Assembly: GCA_035560795.1 (NCBI GenBank)
Contig: DATMYV010000035.1
Coordinates: 29,406-93,405, forward strand
DNA from: Longilinea sp035560795
Lineage (GTDB): Bacteria > Chloroflexota > Anaerolineae > Anaerolineales > Anaerolineaceae
DNA length: 64,000 bases
Reading direction: 5' to 3'
Positions within the stretch are counted from its first letter, which is position 1; each line of letters starts with the position of its first letter. Both the position numbers and the translations under genes were made by a program. Below are positions 42,867 through 52,035 of the stretch, in pieces. The notes below the pieces were generated by a model. It searched no databases, was not told where the DNA came from, and worked only from the letters and a program-made list of their open reading frames with translations.

Positions 42867-44144
42867 ATGGCCAAAACTGATTCAACAACAAAGATTGTTA
42901 CAAAAAAGCATCAAGCCCGCCTGGACCGCGAAAAGACCCAACGCCGCTACGTTTTGTTGGGTACTATCGTTGTAGCCGTTTTGGTCATTATGACCATCGG
43001 TTACGGCATTCTTGATTCGCTCTACTTGAAGGAAGTCCGTCCGGTTGCGAAAGTGGATGGACAATCCATCACCGCCCGAGACTTTGTCGGGCAGGTCCGC
43101 TACCAGCGCTACACCCTGGTTAACCAGGTCGTTCAACTCAGCCAGTTCGGCGAATATTTCCAGCAGAATATTCAGCAAGCGAATGCATACCTGGATAACC
43201 CGGAATACCTGGGGCAACAAATCCTGGACCGAATGATCAATGATGTGGTCATCGCCAAAGAAGCCAAAGCCCGGAATGTCAGCGTAAGCGATGCGGAACT
43301 TGAAAAAGAATTGGAAGCAGGCTTTGCATATTATCCCGATGGCACCGCCACGCCGACAGTCACGCCCACAGCGTTCGCCACAGGCACGCCTGGACCGACT
43401 CAGATGGCATTGATACCCCCAACCGCCACTCCTAGCCCCACCAATACGCCTACCGAACCGATTGCCACTGCCACCCCAACCATCGAACCCACTGCAACCG
43501 TTGCCGGTCCTACCACCACCATTGAACCTACCTGGACGCCTTTCCCCACGCCAACAGAGATCACGCAGGATGGGTACAAGACGCTTTATAGCGATTATGT
43601 AAAACAATTAGCCACTGTCAATATTTCCGAAAGAACTTTACGGAATTTATACCGGGCTGATCTGCTTCAGAAGAAATTGTTTGCGGTGATCACTGCCGAT
43701 ATAGCTCCCATTCAAGAACAGGTCTGGGCACGCCATATCCTCGTCGCAACAGAGGATGAAGCCAAAGCAGTCCTGGACCGCTTGAACAAAGGTGAAGATT
43801 GGAGCAAGATCGCAGCTGAAGTATCCATCGATACCTCCAACAATACCACCGGCGGCGACCTGGGCTGGTTCCCGCGCGGAATCATGGTTAAGGAATTCGA
43901 AGATGCCGCCTTCTCATTGAGCATCGGCGAAATCAGCCAACCCGTCAAAACCGACAACGGGTATCACATCATCCAGGTGATCGACCACCAACAGGACCGC
44001 CCTTTAACAACCTCGATCCTCGATCAAGCCAAACAGAGCGCCTGGTCTAAATGGTTAACCGATGTGAAAGCCACCATGAAGATCGAAACATTTGATCTGT
44101 GGAAGGAAGTGAATCCTACCGAACCGACTGTTCCCGTCAGTTAG
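42867..44144 (+). CDS. Membrane-anchored parvulin-type peptidyl-prolyl isomerase (PrsA/SurA-like)
   Basis: An exported folding factor. One N-terminal membrane segment (about residues 29-51, YVLLGTIVVAVLVIMTIGYG) anchors it. A SurA-N-like helical region (about 55-155) is interrupted by a low-complexity Thr/Pro stalk (about 158-235, repeated TPT and ATPT), and the rotamase domain is at about 290-385 (ARHILVATEDEAKAVLDRL, GGDLGWFPRG, NGYHIIQVID). I use the ATG at 42867 because a charged N-terminus and membrane segment follow it at once; AAAGG lies upstream. It has 425 residues. Confidence 0.9.
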   Translation: MAKTDSTTKIVTKKHQARLDREKTQRRYVLLGTIVVAVLVIMTIGYGILDSLYLKEVRPVAKVDGQSITARDFVGQVRYQRYTLVNQVVQLSQFGEYFQQNIQQANAYLDNPEYLGQQILDRMINDVVIAKEAKARNVSVSDAELEKELEAGFAYYPDGTATPTVTPTAFATGTPGPTQMALIPPTATPSPTNTPTEPIATATPTIEPTATVAGPTTTIEPTWTPFPTPTEITQDGYKTLYSDYVKQLATVNISERTLRNLYRADLLQKKLFAVITADIAPIQEQVWARHILVATEDEAKAVLDRLNKGEDWSKIAAEVSIDTSNNTTGGDLGWFPRGIMVKEFEDAAFSLSIGEISQPVKTDNGYHIIQVIDHQQDRPLTTSILDQAKQSAWSKWLTDVKATMKIETFDLWKEVNPTEPTVPVS

Positions 44145-44164
44145 GCAAAATTCATCCTTTATGC

Positions 44165-44200
44165 AAAACGGAGTTTGGACATCCAAACTCCGTTTTTATT
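44165..44200 (+). terminator. Bidirectional terminator between the isomerase gene and smc
   Basis: AAAACGGAGTTTGGA (44165-44179) is complementary to TCCAAACTCCGTTTT (44182-44196); the two bases between plus the inner pair form the loop. The A-run and T-run flanks make it work in both directions for these convergent genes. Confidence 0.9.
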
Positions 44201-44211
44201 TGTAAACCAGG

Positions 44212-47200
44212 TTACCGCACCATTTCTTCGCTGACTTCATCCAGGCGCAGGCTGATCATCTGGCTGGCTGAATCCCGTCCCATGGTGATGCCGTAAATGA
44301 CATCGGCAATTTGTACCGTATTGCGGTTGTGCGTAATAACGATAAATTGAGTGGTCTCACTCAGCTCACGCAGCAGGTCGCAGAACCGTCCAACATTGGC
44401 TTCATCGAGCATGGCATCCACTTCGTCCATCACGCAAAACGGCGTTGGCGATACTTTGAGAAGCGAGAAAATCAGAGCAACCGCTGTCAAGCTGCGCTCG
44501 CCGCCTGAAAGGAGTGATAGTCCTTGCTCGCGCCGGCCGGGCAGCCTCGCTTCAATATCAATACCGGTCTCTGTGACGTTTTCAGCGTCAGTCAAAATTA
44601 ACCTGGCCGACCCTCCGCCGAATAAGCGTGTGAACATTTCTCTGAACTCAATCGCCACAGCGTCAAATGTTTTGCGGAATTCGCGCTTCATCAATTCGTC
44701 CAGCTCAGCAATTACCTCGCGCAAATCCAAATCAGCTTTCTTAAGATCCGCGACCTGGCGTGTTAAGAATTCAAAGCGTTCCTTGACCGACCGGAACTCT
44801 GCCTGAGCCTCAGGGTTGATCGCTCCCAGCCGGCGCAATTGCGCCCGCTGCCGGCTAATGGCCTCTTCAATTTCTGGCGATAGTTCACGGACCCTGGAAA
44901 GCTCCTGCACCATGCCATCCAAAGGCAGCGGAGTCTGGCCGACATTTTCCCCAGTATATTCCAATGCTACCAGGCCAAAATCTTCTTCGATCCGCCGCCG
45001 CAGTGATTCAATCGATTCGCTAATACGCGCCATTTCAAGCTGAGCTTGAGTGGAATAACGATCTGCCAGGGAAACGCCTTGCTGTGCGGCCATCTGATCC
45101 CCCAGCAGGTCATTGTATTGTTTATCCAGTGTAGTCAGCAATTTCTCAGCCGGGTCAATTTGAACCTGCAAAGCTTCCATGTCTGTGTTGACACGAGCCT
45201 CTTCTTGGTGAAGTTGATCTTTTTCCAGGTTTAATTTTTCAAGGGTTATATGTAGTTCATCCTTGCGCTTTTGCAGTGCTTTTTGCAAGCTTCGGCCGGT
45301 TTCAAACGTTTGTTGATATTCATCCAGGCGCCGGGTTGTTTCGCGTAAGGCTCGTTCGATGACCGCTGCATTTGTTGACCAATGGGAAACTTGTTCCTGC
45401 AAATCATCCAAAGGCAGCCCGGCCAAGGCGCGGCTTTGTTCCCGCACCTGTTCGCCAAAATCTCCGATTTCTGTGACGATTTGTTTCAGCGATGTCTCGC
45501 CAAGTTTATACTCTTCATTTGACCGGCGGATTTGATCTTCCAAACCAGTTAACTGGCTGTGTTGAAAATCGCGCCGCTGGCGCGCCTGTTCCAGTTCCAG
45601 GTTTGCCTGGTGTAAAAACTGGCTGGATTGTGTCAAACCTTGTACTGCCTGATGGAAGGCTTTTTCCATTTCCTGATGCAAGGTCCGTTCCCGCGCCAGG
45701 ACTTCATCAAATCTCTGTGCTGCTGCCTTGGCTTCAGCCAGTTGTTTATCAGTATCCGCCAGCGCATCCTGCAATTCGCGCTTCTGACGCGGACGCGCAA
45801 TCACGCTGGCACGCGGCTCCTTGCCAGCCACAACGCTGCCGATTCCGGAGAAAACCTCGCCTTTCAGCGTAACCACACGGGCATTTGGCGGCAGATGCAC
45901 TGCCAACCGGCGTGCACCAGCCCGGGTTCGTGAAACAAGGACTTGACCCAGCAACAGGCGAACGACCGGCAGGAGATCAGCTTGAGCCTTTACCAGGTTG
46001 CTGGCGACACCAACCAGATCTTCATCTTTAAGTTCGGATAAATCTTTTGGTGCCTTGACCCAATCCAGCGGCAGTAGGATCGCACGCCCGTTTTCGTTTT
46101 TCGCCAGAAAATTGAGGGCCGATTCAGGATCGGTGCCAGCATCGACCAGAATGGTATCCAGGTGCTCACCCAACGCACCAGCAATTGCAGCTTCATATTC
46201 CACCGGCACATCCAATAAACCGCTTAATGCGCGAAAACTGCCGATTAATTTCTTTTGGCTGACAGCTTGAAGAAGTAGTTGTGCGCCCTGGTTTAATCCT
46301 GCCATCGAATGTTCAGCTTGTTCCAATATGCCAATCTGCCCAACCAGGCGCAAACGCTCTGTTTCAAAACGAACACTTTGATCTTGATGGCGTTTGCGCT
46401 CGGTTTCAATTTCATTGATTCGTGCTTGTTGTTGTTGAAAACGGTCTTCGGCAATCTTGCGCTGTTCTTCAGCCACGGTCGAGCCGTTCTTGGCCTTCGA
46501 AAATTTTGTCTGGGCTTGCTTCAAGGTGGCTTCAGCATTTTCGATGGTTTTCAACAGGGCATCACGGCTATGCTGCAAGTTGCCAATGCGGTTTTGTAGT
46601 TCGTCTTGATGCGCTTTTTGCTGCACCTGGCGCGTTTCAGCGCCGGCCAGCTGCCGGCGGGCATCACGCAATTTTTGTTCAACGGTCTCCTGGTCTTTTT
46701 GCCGCACTTGCAATGCATCGCGCGCAGCCTCGACCTGGGTTCGCGCATCATTCAACTCCGCTTTCAAGCGCTCTTCTTCCAAAATCAATCCATCGAGCCG
46801 GTTTTGGCGCGATTTTTCTTCTTCTTCCTGGCGCGTGAGATCAGCTTCCAGGAGAAGCCCCTGTTCCATCAAGGCCCGCTTGCGTTCATCCAACACTGCC
46901 AGTTCACGGCTTTGCTTTTCCCGTTGGCTGTGTAAATCAGCGGATTGGCTGTGCCATCCGTTTAACTGGCCGCGCAGTTCCTGCAATTGACTTCGCACTG
47001 CATTTAATTCTTGTTCAACGCCGTCCAGTTTCCCGCGTGCCTGTGAAAGGCGGGACTCTTGCGCGCGGGCAGATTCTCTTGCCAATAATAGATTGCCCTG
47101 CGTCCGGTGCCAGTGATAACCGTACCATTCCCGCAACGAGCCGCGCAAATCAGCGGTAATACGATCATATTCGTTTGCCCGTTGGGCTTGTTTTTCCAGG

Positions 47201-47817
47201 CTTTTCAGACGAGGTTCAAGTTCGCTGAGAATATCCAACACGCGTTCCAGGTTGCGGCGAGTCTGATCCAATCGATTGAGCGATTCCTCGCGCCGGCTCC
47301 GGTAAAGGCCAATCCCGGCCGCTTCCTCAAAGAAACGGCGGCGTTCGTCTGGTTTGAGCGATAAAGCAGCGTCCACCAGACCCTGCCCAATGATGGTGTA
47401 GGTACGCTCCGCCAGTCCGGATTGCGCCAGTAATTCAGATATTTCCTTCAGGCGCACACGCTGCCCATTCAGCAAGTACTCATTGTTGCCGTCACGGTAG
47501 GCACGCCGCGTAATTTCAACTTCGGAAAAATCGATTGGCAGCCAACCGTCATCATTGTCGAAGGTGATTGCCGCAGAAGCCATGCCAGCGCGTGGTCGAA
47601 ACTCGGAACCGGCAAAGATCATATCCTCGGTCTTGCGGCCACGCAGCAGGCTGTAGGATTGTTCCCCCAACACCCAGCGCAGCGAATCAGCGATATTCGA
47701 TTTTCCCGAACCGTTTGGACCAACGATGGCAGTAATGCGCCCCGGAAATTCCAATTGAATCCGGCTGGCGAAGGTCTTATACCCGTGTAATTCAAGTTTC
47801 TTAAGCCGAGGTAACAT
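44212..47817 (-). CDS. smc: Chromosome segregation protein SMC
   Basis: A 1201-residue SMC ATPase that compacts and segregates chromosomes. The N-terminal head has GPNGSGKSNIADSLRW, two long coiled coils flank a hinge around residues 510-660 (LLDVPVEYEAAIAGALGEHL), and the C-terminal head has the signature LLSGGERSLTAVALIFSLL and Walker B FCVMDEVDAMLDEAN. It follows rnc by 31 bases in a minus-strand operon; rnc-smc neighbours are common. Its kleisin partner scpA lies about 3.4 kb beyond the operon start on the other strand; scpB is not in the window. Confidence 0.97.
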   Translation of the reverse strand: MLPRLKKLELHGYKTFASRIQLEFPGRITAIVGPNGSGKSNIADSLRWVLGEQSYSLLRGRKTEDMIFAGSEFRPRAGMASAAITFDNDDGWLPIDFSEVEITRRAYRDGNNEYLLNGQRVRLKEISELLAQSGLAERTYTIIGQGLVDAALSLKPDERRRFFEEAAGIGLYRSRREESLNRLDQTRRNLERVLDILSELEPRLKSLEKQAQRANEYDRITADLRGSLREWYGYHWHRTQGNLLLARESARAQESRLSQARGKLDGVEQELNAVRSQLQELRGQLNGWHSQSADLHSQREKQSRELAVLDERKRALMEQGLLLEADLTRQEEEEKSRQNRLDGLILEEERLKAELNDARTQVEAARDALQVRQKDQETVEQKLRDARRQLAGAETRQVQQKAHQDELQNRIGNLQHSRDALLKTIENAEATLKQAQTKFSKAKNGSTVAEEQRKIAEDRFQQQQARINEIETERKRHQDQSVRFETERLRLVGQIGILEQAEHSMAGLNQGAQLLLQAVSQKKLIGSFRALSGLLDVPVEYEAAIAGALGEHLDTILVDAGTDPESALNFLAKNENGRAILLPLDWVKAPKDLSELKDEDLVGVASNLVKAQADLLPVVRLLLGQVLVSRTRAGARRLAVHLPPNARVVTLKGEVFSGIGSVVAGKEPRASVIARPRQKRELQDALADTDKQLAEAKAAAQRFDEVLARERTLHQEMEKAFHQAVQGLTQSSQFLHQANLELEQARQRRDFQHSQLTGLEDQIRRSNEEYKLGETSLKQIVTEIGDFGEQVREQSRALAGLPLDDLQEQVSHWSTNAAVIERALRETTRRLDEYQQTFETGRSLQKALQKRKDELHITLEKLNLEKDQLHQEEARVNTDMEALQVQIDPAEKLLTTLDKQYNDLLGDQMAAQQGVSLADRYSTQAQLEMARISESIESLRRRIEEDFGLVALEYTGENVGQTPLPLDGMVQELSRVRELSPEIEEAISRQRAQLRRLGAINPEAQAEFRSVKERFEFLTRQVADLKKADLDLREVIAELDELMKREFRKTFDAVAIEFREMFTRLFGGGSARLILTDAENVTETGIDIEARLPGRREQGLSLLSGGERSLTAVALIFSLLKVSPTPFCVMDEVDAMLDEANVGRFCDLLRELSETTQFIVITHNRNTVQIADVIYGITMGRDSASQMISLRLDEVSEEMVR

Positions 47818-47848
47818 GCAGCTCCTGATTTTTCAAATTTATCCCGGC

Positions 47849-48640
47849 CTAATCCATCAGCCCTAAATGAATCAACGCATCCTGTGCGGCAACCTTGGCT
47901 GCCGCCTGCTTGCTGTGTCCCATGCCGCTGCCCTTCACCTCGCCAGTGATCAGCACATCCACGGCGAACATTTTTGAATGATCCGGCCCGGTGGCGCTGC
48001 GTGTGATATATTGCGGTGCCGGAAACCCCTGCGATTGTGCCCATTCTTGCAGCATGCTCTTCGAATCTTCATTTTTCCGGTTGGCAAGAATTTCATCCGA
48101 TGATGATTCCAGCAGCGGACCAATGAAATGCATCACGCCATCGATACCGGTATCGAGATAAATGGCACCGACCACAGCTTCAAACGTATCGCATAATAAG
48201 GCCGGGCGCTCGCGGCCGCCCGCTGCCGTCTCACCGCGGCCCAATCGCATTGCGCCGCCCAAGTCAATCTGGCGCGCAAATTCAGCCAACTGTTCGGTAT
48301 GGACGAGGGCAGAGCGCATGCGCGTAAGATCGCCTTCGTGCATTTCCGGATAGCGGTTATACAGCCAGGCTCCGACGGTGAAATCTAAAACGGCATCGCC
48401 CAAAAACTCGAGCCGTTCATTGTCCTCAAGAGCCTCTGAATGTTCATTCAGATAAGATCGATGGGTTAACGCCCGGCTTAATAACAGCCAGTCATTAAAT
48501 TTCAAATTCAGGCGGGCAGCCAGTTCTTGCGGCGTTTCACGCAGCCCCGCCGGATTGGGCAGAAGATCCACAGGTTCCTCCCGGAACTCAGGGGGCGCCA
48601 GCCACCTCAACTTTTCCAGCTCAGGTAGCTTGCGATCCAT
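47849..48640 (-). CDS. rnc: Ribonuclease III
   Basis: It cuts double-stranded RNA, including rRNA precursors. The RNase III signature NERLEFLGDAVLDF holds the catalytic acidic residues, and CDTFEAVVGAIYLDTG the second pair. A C-terminal double-stranded RNA-binding domain begins SMLQEWAQSQGFPAPQYI. An N-terminal extension of about 35 residues precedes the usual start of the family; AGGA lies before the ATG at 48640, which supports that longer form. It is 11 bases after the threonine-synthase-like gene. Confidence 0.95.
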   Translation of the reverse strand: MDRKLPELEKLRWLAPPEFREEPVDLLPNPAGLRETPQELAARLNLKFNDWLLLSRALTHRSYLNEHSEALEDNERLEFLGDAVLDFTVGAWLYNRYPEMHEGDLTRMRSALVHTEQLAEFARQIDLGGAMRLGRGETAAGGRERPALLCDTFEAVVGAIYLDTGIDGVMHFIGPLLESSSDEILANRKNEDSKSMLQEWAQSQGFPAPQYITRSATGPDHSKMFAVDVLITGEVKGSGMGHSKQAAAKVAAQDALIHLGLMD

Positions 48641-48651
48641 CAGTTCCTGTA

Positions 48652-49752
48652 TTATGAATTGGATGGTTGTACTTTATAACCAGATCCTGAAAGAATCAGA
48701 ATGATTGGTTCAGCTATTTTACCCGATAATTGGCGAAAAGCAGCCCAGACTAAGGCCGAAGTTGGCTCAACATATACCCCTTTTCGGGCTAATTCGTTTG
48801 CGGCTGGAAGGATTCGATCTTCGGTCACGCCAAGAAAAATCCCTTGATCCGGTAGGATCTCGCGCAGCAATGCCTCAGCCCGTACCGGGTGACGAACCCG
48901 CACCCCTTCCGCGATTGTTGTCCCTTCACTGGCAGATACCATGGCTTGAAGCCCATGCTTATAAGCGGCAACCACCGGCGAACACGCTGCTGCCTGCACA
49001 CCAACGAAATATGGCAGGTGCTTGATCAATTTTTGATTTTTTAATGCCGCAAAACCGCGTCTTAGTCCCAACAGCAGTCCACCGTGTCCGACCGGTGCGA
49101 TGACTGTTCCAATCTCGCCCGTTGCTTCCCATAATTCAAAAGCGATGGTCGCGATCCCCGCCAGGCCGAAGGGCAGGTATGCGTGGCTGGCATACGCAAC
49201 ACCCCGTTGAGCCTCCGCCAGCACGGCCTGCGCAGCTTCCGATCGTGGACCCGGAATGGGCCGCAACTCTGCACCGTACCGTTCGATTTGTACGCGTTTT
49301 GGACCGGAAGCGGACTCAGGCACGTACACTTTAGCTTTGATTCCTGCACGTGCTGCGTAAGCCGCGAAGGAAGCCCCCGCGTTGCCGGAAGAATCCTCCA
49401 CCGCTTCGCTCACGCCTCGTGATAACAATTGACTGGTCAGCATAGCGCTGCCGCGGTCTTTATACGATCCGGTGGGATTCAGGTATTCCAGTTTGAAACC
49501 AATCCTTTGTCCCTCAATAACATCCCAGAGAAGTGGGGTAAGCCCCTCACCCAGGCTGACCACCGGGGCTGTATCAGGCAATTCGAAAGCATGACGATAC
49601 CGCCATAAACCTGGCAGACTGGATTCGACTTTTGCAGGATCGAAAACCGGAGAGTCGGAAAAATCATATACGCCGCCGCAAACCGGACATCGAAATGGTA
49701 CACCCTGATCCGGGTATGGTTTGAAACAGGAGGTGCATCGAATCGGGCTCAT
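48652..49752 (-). CDS. Threonine synthase-like PLP enzyme
   Basis: A fold-type II pyridoxal-phosphate enzyme of 366 residues. The PLP-binding Lys lies in NPTGSYKDRGSA, and SSGNAGASFAAYAARAG is the phosphate-facing helix. The N-terminus carries a zinc-ribbon-like CxxC...CxxC pair (CTSC, CPVC), common in threonine synthases of this branch, where the product is threonine from O-phosphohomoserine. The family also includes cysteate synthase and other lyases, so the substrate is likely but not proven. It follows moaD/E by six bases. Confidence 0.85.
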   Translation of the reverse strand: MSPIRCTSCFKPYPDQGVPFRCPVCGGVYDFSDSPVFDPAKVESSLPGLWRYRHAFELPDTAPVVSLGEGLTPLLWDVIEGQRIGFKLEYLNPTGSYKDRGSAMLTSQLLSRGVSEAVEDSSGNAGASFAAYAARAGIKAKVYVPESASGPKRVQIERYGAELRPIPGPRSEAAQAVLAEAQRGVAYASHAYLPFGLAGIATIAFELWEATGEIGTVIAPVGHGGLLLGLRRGFAALKNQKLIKHLPYFVGVQAAACSPVVAAYKHGLQAMVSASEGTTIAEGVRVRHPVRAEALLREILPDQGIFLGVTEDRILPAANELARKGVYVEPTSALVWAAFRQLSGKIAEPIILILSGSGYKVQPSNS

Positions 49753-49758
49753 TCCGAC

Positions 49759-50460
49759 TCAGTCGCCTTTTTGCGGATGATATTTGCCTTCAACCCACTC
49801 GCCACCATCAGGACTGATTTCTCTTTTCCAGACCGGGACGATTTCCTTCAAACGGTCAATGCCATAGCGCGCAGCCTCAAAACATCCCATATCGCGGTGC
49901 GCTGCAGAACAAGCAATCAGCACAGTCGGGGTACCAGGTTCCAGGGGTCCGATACGTTGCACAATGGCGATGCCTTGCACGGCCGGCCAGGTCTGCCGGA
50001 TTTCTTCAGCCACTTGAACCATTTTTGCCTCAGCCATTGGTACGTAGGCTTCATATTCCAACCGGACAGTCTCGTTCGCGTCGCCGCGTTGGGTACTGCC
50101 GCGCACAACCCCTGTGAACACCGCGACTGCCCCGGTGGTTGGAAGAGTCACCTTTTTTACCAGTTCATTCAGATCCAACACGTCATTGGTGATCTCAACA
50201 ACTGTCGGCAGACCGCTTCCGCCGGATACCGGTGGAAAAACGCCAACCTCTGCCCCATCGGGAACATGATCCCCATCAAAAGCAAATTGTTGGTTGATGG
50301 AAACCACGGAATTATGCATCAGCGGCCCAACAGCTGGAAATTGGGTTGCCAGAATGGCTTTCAAATCCGCCACAGTGGATCTCTCCGGCAAGCTCACTTC
50401 AGCTTTGCCTGCACCGGCTTTTTCTTTAAAATGTGCAAAGAAGAGGACTTGAACCTGCAT
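49759..50460 (-). CDS. MoaD-MoaE fusion (molybdopterin synthase, both subunits)
   Basis: Residues 1-81 are MoaD, the small ubiquitin-like sulfur carrier, ending in the expected GG (Gly80-Gly81). The chain then continues into MoaE (about 85-233; TGAVAVFTGVVRGSTQRGD, VWKREISPDGGEWVEG), the large catalytic subunit that makes molybdopterin. A free terminal Gly is needed for thiocarboxylation, so the fusion should have to be cut after Gly81, as reported for mycobacterial MoaX. No stop or slippery run is visible at the junction. It follows moaC by 24 bases. Confidence 0.92.
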   Translation of the reverse strand: MQVQVLFFAHFKEKAGAGKAEVSLPERSTVADLKAILATQFPAVGPLMHNSVVSINQQFAFDGDHVPDGAEVGVFPPVSGGSGLPTVVEITNDVLDLNELVKKVTLPTTGAVAVFTGVVRGSTQRGDANETVRLEYEAYVPMAEAKMVQVAEEIRQTWPAVQGIAIVQRIGPLEPGTPTVLIACSAAHRDMGCFEAARYGIDRLKEIVPVWKREISPDGGEWVEGKYHPQKGD

Positions 50461-50484
50461 GTTAGCGTTTTCCTCTCCTGGCTA

Positions 50485-50973
50485 TCATTCGTTGATTACA
50501 TCGCCGCTGGTCCCACCGTGTTTTTCGACCAGTCGGATATTTTGGATACGCCCGGTTTTTTCGACTGCCTTTACCATGTCATATACGGTCAATGCAGCCA
50601 CCGAAACGGCCGTCAGTGCTTCCATTTCCACACCGGTTTTGCCAATGGTGACGACCCTGGCCTGGATTTGTACACCTGGTAACTGGTCATCCAGCTCCAG
50701 TTCAACTGTCACCTGATGGATCGGAATCGGATGACATAATGGGATCAAATCCGAGGTCCGTTTGGCTCCCATGATGCCGGCCAACTGTGCAACAGTCAAA
50801 ACGTCGCCCTTCTTCATCAATCCCTGGCGGATTAATACAACCGTTTCTGCTTTGAGCGCAATTTCACCGCGCGCAATTGCGGTTCGTTCCGATTCGGGTT
50901 TGGCTGCCACATTGACCATGTGTGCATTTCCGGAGTCGTCGATGTGTGTCAGTTTCTTATCTTTTTCAGTCAT
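50485..50973 (-). CDS. moaC: Cyclic pyranopterin monophosphate synthase MoaC
   Basis: It completes the first step of molybdenum cofactor synthesis together with MoaA. The family core is intact: KKGDVLTVAQLAGIMGAKRT, the active-site LIPLCHPIPI, GKTGVEMEALTAV and the C-terminal EKHGGTSGD. It has 162 residues, normal. TATAAT on the minus strand at 50985-50980 lies six bases before the ATG, so the transcript is probably leaderless, and no ribosome-binding site is seen. It heads the operon that runs through moaD/E and the threonine-synthase-like gene to rnc and smc. Confidence 0.95.
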   Translation of the reverse strand: MTEKDKKLTHIDDSGNAHMVNVAAKPESERTAIARGEIALKAETVVLIRQGLMKKGDVLTVAQLAGIMGAKRTSDLIPLCHPIPIHQVTVELELDDQLPGVQIQARVVTIGKTGVEMEALTAVSVAALTVYDMVKAVEKTGRIQNIRLVEKHGGTSGDVINE

Positions 50974-50979
50974 GATCGA

Positions 50980-50985
50980 ATTATA
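50980..50985 (-). promoter_or_regulatory. -10 box of moaC, leaderless layout
   Basis: TATAAT read on the minus strand, six bases before the moaC ATG. Its first two bases are shared with the end of the 24-nt repeat block, so the repeats occupy the position of the -35 and upstream region. Confidence 0.65.
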
Positions 50986-51052
50986 CCCTCAAAATCAGAG
51001 GGTACTTTACCCTCAAAATCAGAGGGTATTTTACCCTCAAAAACTGAGGGTT
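50984..51052. repeat. Three tandem 24-nt palindromic repeats
   Basis: Units begin at 50984, 51008 and 51032. Each is TACCCTC-loop-GAGGGTA (the third ends GAGGGTT), and units 1 and 2 are identical over 21 bases with 3-base spacers CTT and TTT. Each unit can form a 7-bp hairpin. The period is exactly 24. The block lies between the divergent moaC and scpA and abuts the moaC -10 box, which suggests an array of binding sites. Translated rightwards it reads PSKSEG repeats, but I do not think it is coding. Confidence 0.85.
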
Positions 51053-51185
51053 TTGCCCGAAGAACGGCAGGGTCATTCTCAAAATCTACCCGAACAATCA
51101 ACGCCGTTTCCAAAACTGCCGGCTTATCACCAGCCTTTCCAGGATTACTCCTGCGAATTCCGGTCAGCGCTAGCCGGCGGAATTC

Positions 51186-51194
51186 TGCTATAAT
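51186..51194 (+). promoter_or_regulatory. Extended -10 promoter of scpA, leaderless layout
   Basis: TGCTATAAT, an extended -10 box, ending seven bases before the GTG at 51202. No recognisable -35 and no ribosome-binding site stand between, so the mRNA should begin at or next to the start codon. Confidence 0.7.
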
Positions 51195-51201
51195 AACCCG
51201 C

Positions 51202-51993
51202 GTGAGTCTACAGGTAGCAGGACGTCAGGCTGAAGGATACACGATCTCGACGGAAGTTTATGCGGGACCGTTGGATCTCCTGTTGGATCTCATCGAACAT
51301 TCCGAACTGGATATCACCCGCCTGGCTTTGGCCCAGGTCACGGACCAGTACCTGGCTTATTTACACAATCTTGAGAACAACAATGCTGCCGAAGTCTCAG
51401 CGTTTTTGGTCATTGCCGCGCGCCTGGTGCAAATTAAATCAGCAGCCCTCTTGCCGCGTCCCAGCCTTGATTTTACCGGTCCAACACCTGAGGATGATGC
51501 GGAAGCGCTTGCAAGGCAATTAATTCTTTACAAACGCTTTAAAGAGATTGCCCAATTTCTTGACAGGCAGGATCTAGCAGGGCTGCACAGCTATTTACGC
51601 ATTGCACCGCCGCCCAAGAGCGATGTGCCTGTCCATCTCGACCTGAGCGGAGTATCCGTTCAGGATCTAATTCAAGCAGCGCGGGATGTCTTCCACAGCC
51701 AACGCCAGCTTGCCCCGCTGAGCCAGGTCGTTTCCATGCCGCGGGTAACCATCCGCGAAAAAATCAGCAACCTGATCGAAACCCTTCGGCAATTTGGAAA
51801 GGCAACATTTCGATCCATACTTACGCCCGGGTCGACGCGCGTGGATGTTGTGGTGACCTTCCTGGCAATGCTTGAATTGATTAAACGCCACCTGGTGGAA
51901 GCACAACAGGACACCTTGTTTGGCGATATTTCCATCCAATCTCAAGGGGACATGCAGGAAGAGCTTGATTCGGAATTGGAATTCACAGAATAA
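51202..51993 (+). CDS. scpA: Segregation and condensation protein A
   Basis: The kleisin subunit that closes the SMC ring. The N-terminal signature YAGPLDLLLDLIEHSELDIT is clear, as is EVSAFLVIAARLVQIKSAAL, and the C-terminal winged-helix region is near VTFLAMLELIKRHLVEAQQD. I choose the GTG at 51202, giving 263 residues, the family's size. The frame is open far upstream, through the 24-nt repeats, but that part has no family similarity and an extended -10 box stands right before the GTG. scpB, usually next, is absent here. A terminator follows the stop. Confidence 0.93.
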   Translation: MSLQVAGRQAEGYTISTEVYAGPLDLLLDLIEHSELDITRLALAQVTDQYLAYLHNLENNNAAEVSAFLVIAARLVQIKSAALLPRPSLDFTGPTPEDDAEALARQLILYKRFKEIAQFLDRQDLAGLHSYLRIAPPPKSDVPVHLDLSGVSVQDLIQAARDVFHSQRQLAPLSQVVSMPRVTIREKISNLIETLRQFGKATFRSILTPGSTRVDVVVTFLAMLELIKRHLVEAQQDTLFGDISIQSQGDMQEELDSELEFTE

Positions 51994-52021
51994 AAACGCG
52001 GAGAACATTCTCCGCGTTTTT
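51992..52021 (+). terminator. Intrinsic terminator after scpA
   Basis: AAAAACGCGGAGAA (51992-52005) pairs perfectly with TTCTCCGCGTTTTT (52008-52021). Its symmetric flanks also serve the convergent gene ending at 52036. Confidence 0.92.
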
Positions 52022-52035
52022 GATTCCGATCCGCG

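Noticed and set aside
42882..43607. Glycine-rich antisense frame opposite the isomerase gene.
   Set aside because: Its Gly-rich stretch is the mirror of the Thr/Pro stalk codons on the plus strand; no start context.
50920..51201. N-terminal extension of scpA through the tandem repeats (start GTG at 50920).
   Set aside because: The extra 94 residues have no family similarity, include translated palindromic repeats, and overlap the 5' end of moaC on the other strand; an extended -10 box stands just before GTG 51202.
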